Virus record (IMG/VR): IMGVR_UViG_3300027741_000153
Location: 1 to 35,447 of that record
Strand: one strand, 5' to 3'
DNA: 35,447 nucleotides
Source: a virus
The notes under the pieces: model-generated
The model's input: only the letters and a program-made list of their open reading frames with translations
Databases searched by the model: none
Told to the model about the DNA's origin: nothing
Program-made: the position numbers and the translations under genes
Shown here: in pieces, positions 1 to 7,078 of the stretch
How positions within the stretch are numbered: the stretch's first letter is position 1
Layout of the letters: each line of letters starts with the position of its first letter

Positions 1-1
1 A

Positions 2-142
2 ACAGAAACACGTGTTACATTTGAATGTAACTTCAAAAAGACTGATGCAAGTCGTAATAGATTATTTTTAGAAACAGTAGATTGCAGCACCAAGACCGAT
101 ACTGCACAATACTGGAGTCTTCCTGTAAAAACGAGAGGCTAA
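2..142 (+). CDS. C-terminal end of a truncated upstream gene, unknown function
   Basis: An open frame enters from the left edge and ends at TAA 140-142, giving the last 46 residues of a protein (ends YWSLPVKTRG). The next gene starts 4 bp later, so it heads the same rightward operon of small proteins. It has two cysteines and alternating hydrophobic and polar residues, which fits a beta-rich structural domain, but I do not recognise the family. Because the neighbours to the right look like virion-side genes (packaging, possible internal head proteins), a structural role is a guess from context only. Confidence 0.6.
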   Translation, partial: TETRVTFECNFKKTDASRNRLFLETVDCSTKTDTAQYWSLPVKTRG

Positions 143-146
143 GCCG

Positions 147-500
147 ATGCGAGCCAGCGAGTTTATAAGCGAAGGAAAAAAAGCAAAAACACACCGAGAC
201 CATGTATCAACCATGCCTGCTAGTATGGTTTATCCTGATATGGACCCAGGCTATGATTATTATCGTTTCATGAATATAGTTGCTGCTCATCCACATCACA
301 AGGCACCGCATGACCACGAGCATTTTCGTGACCATCCATTTGTAAGTGCTTATAGTGATGAAGAAGTAGAAATGTTAAACAATAGCATCAAGGGTCTTGG
401 TCATAAAACAAAGTGGCTTACCAAAACCAAAGGTGTTGAACCTAAATCTACCAATAAAGCAAGTCCAGTTCCACACAACAGTGGCAAGAGAAAGAAATGA
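147..500 (+). CDS. Small MRASEF-family protein, possible packaged internal head protein (paralogue 1)
   Basis: 117 residues. The N-terminus MRASEFISEG resembles the capsid-targeting peptide of T4 internal proteins (EFIAEA type) and ends in I-S-E, fitting the Ile/Leu-x-Glu site cut by T4 prohead protease gp21. The body shares a layout with the genes at 497 and 1061: a VYPDMD-YDYYRF segment near residues 28-42, a YSDEE segment near 69-75, and a C-terminal SPVPHNSGK tail. It is rich in His (residues 48-65) and Lys. The start is the ATG 4 bp after the preceding stop. It overlaps the next gene by 4 bp (ATGA), so translation is probably coupled. The enzymatic function, if any, is unknown; packaging into the head is inferred from the leader peptide only. 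Confidence 0.75.
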   Translation: MRASEFISEGKKAKTHRDHVSTMPASMVYPDMDPGYDYYRFMNIVAAHPHHKAPHDHEHFRDHPFVSAYSDEEVEMLNNSIKGLGHKTKWLTKTKGVEPKSTNKASPVPHNSGKRKK

Positions 501-874
501 GAGCAAGTGAATTTGTAAATGAAGCAAAAGATTATGCTGGTAGTAAGGGAATGTCTCAACAGGCTCTCACAACTATTCCTAATGCACATGTTTATCCTGA
601 ATTAGATAACAGCAGTGGTTATATGGCATATCGTTTTGGTGTTGCGCTTGCCGGTATGCCAGAAAAGAAAATGGCTAAGGCAAGTCCAACTGGTCTTAAG
701 ATGGTAACAATCAGTTATACACCAGCAGAAGAAGAAATTCTTAATGCAACAGCAGCATATTTTGGTACTCCAAAAGTTCAGTTAACACCAGAAGAAAGTA
801 GCGAACCCGACTATGTAAATCCAATTAGTCCAGTTCCACATAATAGCGGTAAAACGAGAAAGAAAAATGGATAA
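497..874 (+). CDS. Small MRASEF-family protein (paralogue 2)
   Basis: 125 residues, paralogous to the genes on both sides. The leader MRASEFVNEA ends in V-N-E, a slightly relaxed version of the Ile/Leu-x-Glu prohead cleavage pattern. The core has IPNAHVYPELD with GYMAYRF (about residues 27-47), then ISYTPAEEEIL (about 70-80), and the tail SPVPHNSGKTRKK, nearly identical to the tail of the gene at 147. The start overlaps the preceding stop (ATGA) and its end overlaps the next gene by 8 bp, so it lies inside one operon. The family recurs in marine T4-like phages as far as I recall; its function is unknown. Confidence 0.75.
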   Translation: MRASEFVNEAKDYAGSKGMSQQALTTIPNAHVYPELDNSSGYMAYRFGVALAGMPEKKMAKASPTGLKMVTISYTPAEEEILNATAAYFGTPKVQLTPEESSEPDYVNPISPVPHNSGKTRKKNG

Positions 875-1064
875 TCTTGCTCAACTTAAAATTCTTGCTG
901 GTGTTAAGAAGCATACATTTACTGAAAATGAAGGCAGCAATATTAGTTTAACTGGTATGGAAAAACGTGCACTAGAAAAGAAAAATAATATTCAACCTGG
1001 TACACAGGAATGGTTCCAACTATGGTTTAGTCGTCCTTACCTTACTGGAGAAAAACCAGTATGA
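867..1064 (+). CDS. Small protein with LAGV leader motif, unknown function
   Basis: 65 residues. It begins MDNLAQLKILAGVKK followed by TFTENEG; the leader resembles two other sites in this window (start of the gene at 6625, and residues 836-854 of the large protein at 3611), all of the form Leu-x-x-Leu-[AS]-Gly-[LV] followed by Glu. The second half, IQPGTQEWFQLWFSRPYLTGE, is aromatic-rich and looks like a conserved binding segment. The start ATG lies inside the last codons of the previous gene and its stop overlaps the next start (ATGA). No enzyme motif is visible. By position and leader it may be a small virion-associated protein, but this is inference. Confidence 0.65.
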   Translation: MDNLAQLKILAGVKKHTFTENEGSNISLTGMEKRALEKKNNIQPGTQEWFQLWFSRPYLTGEKPV

Positions 1065-1453
1065 GAGCCAAAGAATTTATAACTGAACAAGAAGATTATG
1101 AAAAAGATTTTTCGGCTGACCACAAAGATTGGGAACCACGTGAAATACCTGGTGCTTTCGTAATTCCTGATGCCAGCGCAAACTTTTATAGAATGTATCG
1201 TTATGGCATTCTAATGGCTCGTAGTCCTGAACCACAGCCAGATGCGTATGATGACCAAACCGCACTTGGCGATAAATTGATTATTGCACCTTACAGTGAT
1301 GGCGATATTGCAACAATGCAAGGTGCAAGTACAGCAAGTGGACACGCAGCAGTAAAATCACACAGCTATAATAATAAAGCTGAACATAGTGACGTAAATC
1401 GTGTTAGTCCAACTGCTAAGTTTGTTCCGACAAAACGTCCATCCCAACGTTAA
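1061..1453 (+). CDS. Small MRAKEF-family protein (paralogue 3)
   Basis: 130 residues, the third and most diverged copy of the family at 147 and 497. The leader MRAKEFITEQ ends in I-T-E, an exact fit to the T4 prohead-protease pattern Ile/Leu-x-Glu. Shared core segments are IPGAFVIPD with MYRYGILMA (about residues 30-52) and IAPYSDGDI (about 74-82); the tail VSPTAKFVPTKRPSQR is basic. It is the last gene of this operon and its stop overlaps the end of the reversed HNH gene by 4 bp. Function unknown; packaging into the head is inferred from the N-terminal peptide. Confidence 0.75.
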   Translation: MRAKEFITEQEDYEKDFSADHKDWEPREIPGAFVIPDASANFYRMYRYGILMARSPEPQPDAYDDQTALGDKLIIAPYSDGDIATMQGASTASGHAAVKSHSYNNKAEHSDVNRVSPTAKFVPTKRPSQR

Positions 1454-1959
1454 CCTACGTAATCTAACCAACTCTTATGCTTAATATTATAATTAAACTG
1501 TTTACGACGAGCAGTTAGCGTCCAGTAATCTGGTCTAAATGGCTCACGAATTGGCTTAATTAACTTATTGCCTTTGTTATGATTGCACTTCTTACATGAT
1601 GTAGCACAGTTTTCCCAATTGGTTTTGCCACCCTTGCTAATAGGAATAACATGGTCAATGTTAAGGTCGTGCGGTTCAAAAGTCTCAGCACAATATTGAC
1701 ACTGAAATAAGTCACGAATATACAGATTCTGGCGGCTAAAGCGAATGCCTTTGCTGAAACTATGATAATCTTTGGTTATTGCAAGCGCAGGCACAAACAT
1801 AGTCGTTGAAGGACTATGAATTTCCCAATCATCGTAGTATTCAAGAATCTTAATACGATCCATAAAATGTAGTTTAACGCTTTGTTGCCATGGTATAACA
1901 CTTAGTGGTAACCATGAAAGTGGTTGATAGTTAGCGTTTAGAATCAGTGTGTCTGACAT
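1450..1959 (-). CDS. HNH endonuclease (free-standing, McrA-like)
   Basis: 169 residues on the minus strand. The C-terminal half holds an HNH nuclease: CQYC (about residues 88-91), DHVIPISKGG (catalytic His about 104), a WENCATSCKKCN block with the second Cys pair and HNKGN. The N-terminal part (LILNANYQPLSWLP and later IRFSRQNLYIRD) matches the widespread bacterial and phage HNH family in which this module precedes the zinc-bound nuclease. It is reversed relative to all genes around it and sits between the small-protein operon and the terminase, the placement expected of a homing-type or otherwise mobile endonuclease. It overlaps the upstream gene's end by 4 bp. Substrate unknown; it is a single-domain nuclease with no visible DNA-modification partner. 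Confidence 0.9.
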   Translation of the reverse strand: MSDTLILNANYQPLSWLPLSVIPWQQSVKLHFMDRIKILEYYDDWEIHSPSTTMFVPALAITKDYHSFSKGIRFSRQNLYIRDLFQCQYCAETFEPHDLNIDHVIPISKGGKTNWENCATSCKKCNHNKGNKLIKPIREPFRPDYWTLTARRKQFNYNIKHKSWLDYVG

Positions 1960-2018
1960 ATAAGTTATTTACTTCTTGTTTGTGACAATTTAATAATACT
2001 ACACATACAAAATATGTC

Positions 2019-2026
2019 AATAAATA
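2019..2026 (+). promoter_or_regulatory. T4-type late promoter octamer before terminase
   Basis: AATAAATA matches the NATAAATA late promoter pattern of T4-like phages. Late transcription starts about 6 nt after the octamer, which here falls on the ATG at 2032. There is no Shine-Dalgarno before either candidate terminase start, so the mRNA may be leaderless. Function is inferred. Confidence 0.5.
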
Positions 2027-2031
2027 TTTGC

Positions 2032-3594
2032 ATGGCTAAACCAATAGAGAATAATTTAACTAAAAAACCGCATAAACGTATGCAAATGACTCAAAAAGAG
2101 ATCATTGAGTTTAGTTTATGTGCTGACCCTGACACTGGACCAGAATATTTTATTAGAAATTTCTTTTATATTCAGCATCCAACACGAGGGAAACTGCAGT
2201 TTGTTCCGTTTGACTATCAAGAAGAATTACTAACAAACTATCATAGTTTTAGATTTAGTATCAATATGCTTGGTCGTCAAATGGGTAAGACTACTATTGC
2301 CGCTGGTTATCTATTGTGGTATGCAATGTTCATTCCTGATAGTACTATTCTTGTGGCAAGTAACAAATATACTGGTGCACAAGAAATTATGCAACGTATT
2401 AGATACGCATATGAAAACTGTCCAGATCACATTCGTGCTGGTGTGGTTGATTATAATAAAGGTTCGCTTGGATTTGATAATGATAGTCGCATTGTAAGTG
2501 CCACCACCACTGAAACAACAGGTCGTGGTATGAGTATTTCACTGCTATACTGTGACGAAATGGCATTCGTTCGTCCTACTATTGCTAAAGAATTTTGGAC
2601 ATCTATTAGTCCTACGCTGTCAACGGGTGGTAAAGCAATTATTACATCTACCCCAAATAATGATGAAGATCAATTTGCAGATATTTGGAAAGAAGCCAAT
2701 AAAAAGTTTGATTCTCATGGCAATGAAACACCATTGGGCAGAAATGGATTTAGCCCATATCTGGCAACATGGGATCGCCATCCAGAACGTGATCGTGATT
2801 GGGCAGAGCGTGAAATGAGCAGCGTTGGCATTGATCGTTTCCGCCGTGAGCATAATTGCGAGTTTATCATCTATGATGAAACACTTATTGCGCCAGGCAT
2901 TCTTGTTGACTTGAATGGAATTGAACCTATTGAAAAACAAGGACAAGTTCGTTGGTATGAAAAACCACAACGCAATCATGTTTATATTGTAGCACTTGAC
3001 CCAAGTCTTGGAACTGGTGGCGATCCTGCTGCTATTGAAGTGTATGATGCAACTACTATGCGTCAAGTAGCAGAGTGGCAACACAACCTTACTATTATTC
3101 AAAAACAAGTGCTAATTATGGCTGAAATCTGCAAGTATATTAAAGAAACAACAGGCAGTGCTGGTGATATCTATTACAGTGTAGAAAACAATACCATCGG
3201 TGAAGCAGCATTAAACGCAGTTGCTGATATTGGTGAAGAAAATATACCAGGCAGTTTCTTAAGTGAACCAAGTAATAGTGGTGGACGTAGGTTCCGTAAA
3301 GGTTTCAATACTACACCAAAGAGTAAGATTGCAGCCTGTTCTAAGTTCAAACTATGGATGGAAACAGGCAAGATTAAACTACATAGTAAGAGTTTAATAA
3401 GTGAACTTAAAACATTTGTTGCACATGGCGTAAGTTATGCAGGTAAAGTTGGTGAAACCGATGACCTTGTAATGGCAACGTTACTTGCAGTTCGTATGAT
3501 TCTACATCTACGCATGTATGATAGTAGAATTAGTGATGGATTGGCTATGGAAGCTGCAGACATCATTCCACCAATGCCATTTGTAATGCTATAA
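2032..3594 (+). CDS. terL: Terminase large subunit (gp17-like DNA packaging motor)
   Basis: About 520 residues from ATG 2032; a frame-compatible ATG at 2014 would add six. I prefer 2032 because the late octamer predicts a transcript beginning there. The ATPase domain has Walker A GRQMGKTT (about residue 81-88) and Walker B LLYCDE (about 171-176), with the coupling motif TSTPNN after it. The RNase H-fold nuclease domain has VALDPSLGTGGDPAA (first Asp about 323), Glu in YYSVENN (about 385) and GETDDLVMA near the end (Asp about 477-478), corresponding to the three acidic residues of T4 gp17. It cuts concatemeric DNA and drives it into the prohead through the portal. Length is slightly under T4 gp17 (610). 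No intron or intein interrupts it. Confidence 0.95.
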   Translation: MAKPIENNLTKKPHKRMQMTQKEIIEFSLCADPDTGPEYFIRNFFYIQHPTRGKLQFVPFDYQEELLTNYHSFRFSINMLGRQMGKTTIAAGYLLWYAMFIPDSTILVASNKYTGAQEIMQRIRYAYENCPDHIRAGVVDYNKGSLGFDNDSRIVSATTTETTGRGMSISLLYCDEMAFVRPTIAKEFWTSISPTLSTGGKAIITSTPNNDEDQFADIWKEANKKFDSHGNETPLGRNGFSPYLATWDRHPERDRDWAEREMSSVGIDRFRREHNCEFIIYDETLIAPGILVDLNGIEPIEKQGQVRWYEKPQRNHVYIVALDPSLGTGGDPAAIEVYDATTMRQVAEWQHNLTIIQKQVLIMAEICKYIKETTGSAGDIYYSVENNTIGEAALNAVADIGEENIPGSFLSEPSNSGGRRFRKGFNTTPKSKIAACSKFKLWMETGKIKLHSKSLISELKTFVAHGVSYAGKVGETDDLVMATLLAVRMILHLRMYDSRISDGLAMEAADIIPPMPFVML

Positions 3595-3597
3595 CGA

Positions 3598-3605
3598 GAT
3601 AAATA
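3598..3605 (+). promoter_or_regulatory. T4-type late promoter octamer before the 1005-residue gene
   Basis: GATAAATA lies just after the terminase stop. The expected start point, about 6 nt downstream, is the ATG at 3611 itself. No Shine-Dalgarno precedes this ATG. Same geometry as at 2019-2026. Confidence 0.5.
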
Positions 3606-3610
3606 ATCCT

Positions 3611-6600
3611 ATGAGTAATTTAAATCAGGCAGCAGAAGATTTATTTTTTAAATTGCGTAATCGTTTTCCTAAAATCAATTTAGGTGACGAGAACGGTAAA
3701 ACTACTGTTGACCCAGAAAAAGGTAGATTTTTTAATTTTACGTATACTGATAAAGACAGTAAGCGTGAGTATGGCGATATTAGTTGTTCTTTGATTGATG
3801 GCAGTAGCCTTAAGGTATTCTTTGATACAGCAATTACTGAACGCATGTTGCCAGAAGATAAGAATTATTGGTATCAATTTTTGCGTGAATTGCGTCGTAT
3901 GGCAAAAAGCCATATGCTGAACTTTGATGTTCGTGATATCACAAAAGACACATTGAGCCGCCGTGATTATGAATACATGATTAAACTTAACCCTGAGAAG
4001 AAGAAAATGAAAGAATCATTAGAAGAAAGCCGTGTTGTATGGCAACGTCGTGGCAAGATTAGTGAAGGCGATCTTAATAATGTTCGCATCCATGTTGTTC
4101 ATAACGAAAAGATGTTAGAAAATCCAAACAACCGTTTGCTTAAAGTAGATCGTATCTATTGCGTAAATGAAGCAGGTGAAAAGTTCCTTCTTCCATTTAA
4201 AAGCGTTAGTGGCGCAAAGGCAATGGCAAATCACATTAGTCGTGGTGGCAATCCTTATGATTCTAATGGTCAGGTTATCTCTCGTGCAGTAAACGAAATG
4301 CGCAATCTCGGTCGTTTTGCGAGTGCTACTCGCAGTCGCACATTTGAAGCAGCAGAAGCAGGCAATGTTATCAAGGCTGCACAAGAAATGAAAGAAAGCA
4401 TTAAGCGTCATCTTAATCGTTTAAGCAATAACAGCCGTTCATTTGCTGAAAGCCTAACAGCATTAAATGATTTCTTGAGTGAACAAAGCGACGATGTAAC
4501 CGAAGTAAAAGGTTGGTTTACACAACAAACATATAATGAAAACCTAGACAATTATATTGCAAGTGCCGCTGGCGCATACAAAAAACTAAGAGAGAACGCT
4601 ATGAATAAACTTGATGAAGTCAGTGGTGCAGTTGAAAAGAAAATTCTTGATCCTAACTTTAAGTTGGTCCTAAAAGCAGATAGCGGACTTGATAAACTTA
4701 TGGTAACTCGCCAATATACCGATACAACTGCTCTACTAACTGCAGTGCTTGGTGATATTGCTAACCGTTTAATTGCAAAGGATGGAGATGATGTTGCTAA
4801 CTTTGCTGCACTTATGGGTGACCTTGTAAGCAGTGAAGGTGAAGCATTTGGTCAACGCAGCGAACCAGAATATAACCGTGATAAGAAACTTGCTATTGTT
4901 CTTGCACAAAAGTATATGAAAGACTTAGGCAAAATTCATAAGAACCCAGAGTATGCTGGTGAAGTTCGTAAAGAACCTAATGCTCGCCCAAGCGATCTTC
5001 GCAAGGTCAAGAGTGCTGGAGATGAGTTTGAAGAAAGCATTATGGGTCTTGGTGAAAGCCCAATGAGTCAACCAGTGCAAATTAATGGTAAGCAAGTTGA
5101 TGTTGATTCATTGGAAGTTGTTATTCCTGATACATCAGATTACCCAGATTTCAGCGATGCTTATTTTAGTGCTGGTTTATATACCGATGGCACGCCTATT
5201 GATGACCAAACCCTTGAAGACTTAGGTAGAACTCACGGTGATTTGCTACATATGACAGCACATGACCAAGTTCAAGGCATGTATGATGAAAGTGCTGTTA
5301 GTGAAGAAGAAGTAGAAGAAAGCGGACTTCAATATTATACTGGTAAAAAGAAGTATGGCAAAGATGGCATGGCTGCACTTGCAAAAGCAGGTCGTGAAGG
5401 CGCAAGTCAAGAAGAACTTGGCAAGATTAAAGACAAGTATATGAAAGAAGAAGACATTGATGAAGCAGATATGACTCGTCGTGGATTTCTTGGAGCATTG
5501 GGTGCAGGATTAGGTGCTGCCGCTCTTGGCTCTATTGCTGGTTCATCAAACGCCAAGGCTGACAATGCGATTGATCCAAAGGGACCAGATAGAAAAAAAG
5601 AATTGGTTCAACTAATTAAAACTGGAAAAATAGCAAGCTATGATGATTATGTAAATTGGGCATTTAGTAAAGCAGTAGAAGATGCTCCCATTCTTAAAAA
5701 AGGTGTCAAAGATGCAACCGATCAGGAGATCAAAAATACAGTCATTCATTTTGTAACATCTAGCCTAAATTTACCTAATTATAGTAAAATTTCAAACCAA
5801 TTAGCACACAGTGGTACAACCACTTTTGATTGGAGTAATCCACCAACGCAAATTCGTCAAGTAATCCAAAGTTATCTTACAAATATGAAAGCAAATGAGA
5901 GTGCAGTAAATGAAGAACCAAACGAAGGCAATGAGTTTAGTGGTGCATTAGCTGCAGCAAAGGCTAGTGGCAAGAAAGAATTTAAAGTAGATGGCAAAAC
6001 CTATCCAGTTAAGGAAGGCGATGCAAGCGAACCAGAACATCCAGATGCTGATGCTGATGACAAGCGTTGGGATGATCAAGAAGACGTAAAAGAAAATAAA
6101 CCAAAGGGAACCCCAATGAAAAACAAAAATATTGAAGAAATGCGTAAATTGGCAGGTCTGCCTTTGATGGAAAACTATATCTACGCACAAGAAGAAAGCG
6201 AAGATGAAGAAAATGCTCCTGATACTGTTCCGCACAGTGCTAATGAGCCAAGTGCTGACGACAAGGCAGAATATGATCAAGAAGGTCGTATGGCTAAGAG
6301 TGATTTGAAAACTGCAAAAGATGCAGCAGACGAACTGCGTTCAATTCTTGATGATGAAGAAAATCTTCCAGAATGGGTTCAGGCCAAGATTACAAAGGCT
6401 GTTGATTATCTAGACACTGCTCGTGACTATATGAAAGACAACGATGTAGAATATACTGACGAAAGCATTGAAGAAGCCAAGAAGAAAGGCAAGCCAGATT
6501 ATCTTGACTTTGACAAAGATGGCGACAAGAAAGAAACAATGAAGAAGGCACTTAGCGATAAGAAGAAGATGAAAGAAAGTGCTGATCTAACTTGGTTACA

Positions 6601-6628
6601 AGCAGTAGCGGGAATTGTTAGAAAATGA
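3611..6628 (+). CDS. Large mosaic protein, probable virion protein, with internal Tat-like signal
   Basis: 1005 residues, strongly charged, no enzyme motif recognised. Modules seen in order: an N-terminal globular part (1-130); an Ala-rich helical part (about 200-460); an INGKQVDVDSLEV-DYPDFSDAYFSAG module (about 491-560); GKKKYGKDGMAALAKAGREGAS (578-599); an I-D-E site (616-618) followed directly by a twin-arginine signal (622-650); a small domain (651-765); EFKVDGKTYPVKEG (790-803); an internal leader-like segment (836-854); and a tail with DFDKDGDKKE (966-975), an EF-hand-like acidic loop. Several modules recur in marine T4-like phage proteins as I remember them. It follows terminase in the late region and overlaps the next gene by 4 bp. 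It could be a virion, scaffold-like or ejected protein; processing by prohead protease is inferred. Confidence 0.8.
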   Translation: MSNLNQAAEDLFFKLRNRFPKINLGDENGKTTVDPEKGRFFNFTYTDKDSKREYGDISCSLIDGSSLKVFFDTAITERMLPEDKNYWYQFLRELRRMAKSHMLNFDVRDITKDTLSRRDYEYMIKLNPEKKKMKESLEESRVVWQRRGKISEGDLNNVRIHVVHNEKMLENPNNRLLKVDRIYCVNEAGEKFLLPFKSVSGAKAMANHISRGGNPYDSNGQVISRAVNEMRNLGRFASATRSRTFEAAEAGNVIKAAQEMKESIKRHLNRLSNNSRSFAESLTALNDFLSEQSDDVTEVKGWFTQQTYNENLDNYIASAAGAYKKLRENAMNKLDEVSGAVEKKILDPNFKLVLKADSGLDKLMVTRQYTDTTALLTAVLGDIANRLIAKDGDDVANFAALMGDLVSSEGEAFGQRSEPEYNRDKKLAIVLAQKYMKDLGKIHKNPEYAGEVRKEPNARPSDLRKVKSAGDEFEESIMGLGESPMSQPVQINGKQVDVDSLEVVIPDTSDYPDFSDAYFSAGLYTDGTPIDDQTLEDLGRTHGDLLHMTAHDQVQGMYDESAVSEEEVEESGLQYYTGKKKYGKDGMAALAKAGREGASQEELGKIKDKYMKEEDIDEADMTRRGFLGALGAGLGAAALGSIAGSSNAKADNAIDPKGPDRKKELVQLIKTGKIASYDDYVNWAFSKAVEDAPILKKGVKDATDQEIKNTVIHFVTSSLNLPNYSKISNQLAHSGTTTFDWSNPPTQIRQVIQSYLTNMKANESAVNEEPNEGNEFSGALAAAKASGKKEFKVDGKTYPVKEGDASEPEHPDADADDKRWDDQEDVKENKPKGTPMKNKNIEEMRKLAGLPLMENYIYAQEESEDEENAPDTVPHSANEPSADDKAEYDQEGRMAKSDLKTAKDAADELRSILDDEENLPEWVQAKITKAVDYLDTARDYMKDNDVEYTDESIEEAKKKGKPDYLDFDKDGDKKETMKKALSDKKKMKESADLTWLQAVAGIVRK
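5474..5560 (+). other. Internal twin-arginine (Tat) signal-like segment
   Basis: Codes residues 622-650 of the 1005-residue protein. It shows every part of a Tat signal: TRRGFLG (consensus S/T-R-R-x-F-L-K), a Gly/Ala/Leu hydrophobic stretch (629-643), and a c-region ending AKA before DN, a fit to signal peptidase I. A Met (621) directly precedes it, and an I-D-E site three to five residues before that would expose the signal if cut by a prohead protease. Function unknown; the match is by eye. Confidence 0.6.
6116..6628 (+). CDS. Possible nested in-frame gene (C-terminal 170 residues of the mosaic protein)
   Basis: Inside the 1005-residue gene an in-frame ATG at 6116 is preceded at 6 nt by AAAGGGA (6103-6109), a better ribosome site than the parent gene has. 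The product would begin MKNKNIEEMRKLAGLPLMEN, a leader of the same kind as those starting the genes at 867 and 6625. In-frame nested products are known for phage morphogenesis genes (lambda C and Nu3). Contents: acidic linker, a helical part (about residues 60-110 of the short form) and the EF-hand-like tail. It could equally be only a domain boundary within one long protein. Confidence 0.35.
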   Translation: MKNKNIEEMRKLAGLPLMENYIYAQEESEDEENAPDTVPHSANEPSADDKAEYDQEGRMAKSDLKTAKDAADELRSILDDEENLPEWVQAKITKAVDYLDTARDYMKDNDVEYTDESIEEAKKKGKPDYLDFDKDGDKKETMKKALSDKKKMKESADLTWLQAVAGIVRK

Positions 6629-6867
6629 TTGACGCAATTTCAGATATTAAGAGACTTAGTGGTCTTGTTGAATCAGAACAAGTAAATGAAGCAGCAATGC
6701 GAACTATTGATGATGCAATAAACGCACTTGCAAACTTGCGCCAACGTGCAAAAGAAATGCAGATCAATCATGTCAATACTGGTGGTCTTTCTAATGACGT
6801 TGTAGAAGAATTATATAATGTAATATTATTTTTAGAAAAACATAGGGATATAATGCACAATGGCTGA
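6625..6867 (+). CDS. Small helical protein with LSGL leader motif
   Basis: 80 residues. It starts MIDAISDIKRLSGLVESEQVNEA: the same leader type as at 867 and at residue 836 of the preceding protein, with L-V-E and V-N-E sites that resemble prohead-protease cuts. The remainder (AMRTIDDAINALANLRQRAKEM and onwards) is predicted helical by composition. Its start overlaps the stop of the 1005-residue gene (ATGA), so it is translationally coupled to it; its own end overlaps the next gene by 8 bp. Function unknown; likely works with, or is packaged like, its upstream neighbour. Confidence 0.65.
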   Translation: MIDAISDIKRLSGLVESEQVNEAAMRTIDDAINALANLRQRAKEMQINHVNTGGLSNDVVEELYNVILFLEKHRDIMHNG

Positions 6868-7078
6868 TACATATGATTTAGCATGGCTCCAAAATTGGGC
6901 ATCAACACAAACTTATACTGATAGCGGTGCAGCAAGTTGGGCAGTAATTTCACAAGTTATTCCTAACTTTCCTAACCACAGTGTCACACTTGGTGCAACA
7001 GATGATGGACGTTATCAAATTATTCTTGCTGGTGACCAAGTAGATGGAACACCAGTTTATATTAATCCACCAGCGTAA
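6860..7078 (+). CDS. Small protein, unknown function
   Basis: 72 residues, starting MADTYDLAWLQNWAS. Mixed polar and aromatic, no signal, no membrane segment, no cysteine. The tail (VTLGATDDGRYQIILAGDQVDGTPVYINPPA) looks like a short beta-hairpin domain. It overlaps the previous gene by 8 bp and its stop shares a base with the next start (TAATG), so it belongs to the same transcript. I do not recognise the family. Confidence 0.6.
   Translation: MADTYDLAWLQNWASTQTYTDSGAASWAVISQVIPNFPNHSVTLGATDDGRYQIILAGDQVDGTPVYINPPA

Noticed and set aside
2014-2031. ATG 2014 as terminase start
   Set aside because: It lies before the transcript start predicted from the late octamer and has no ribosome site; adds only six residues.
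2620-3108. Long minus-strand open frame inside terminase, and similar antisense frames in other genes
   Set aside because: They lack ribosome sites and recognisable domains, and mirror the codon pattern of well-supported genes on the other strand.
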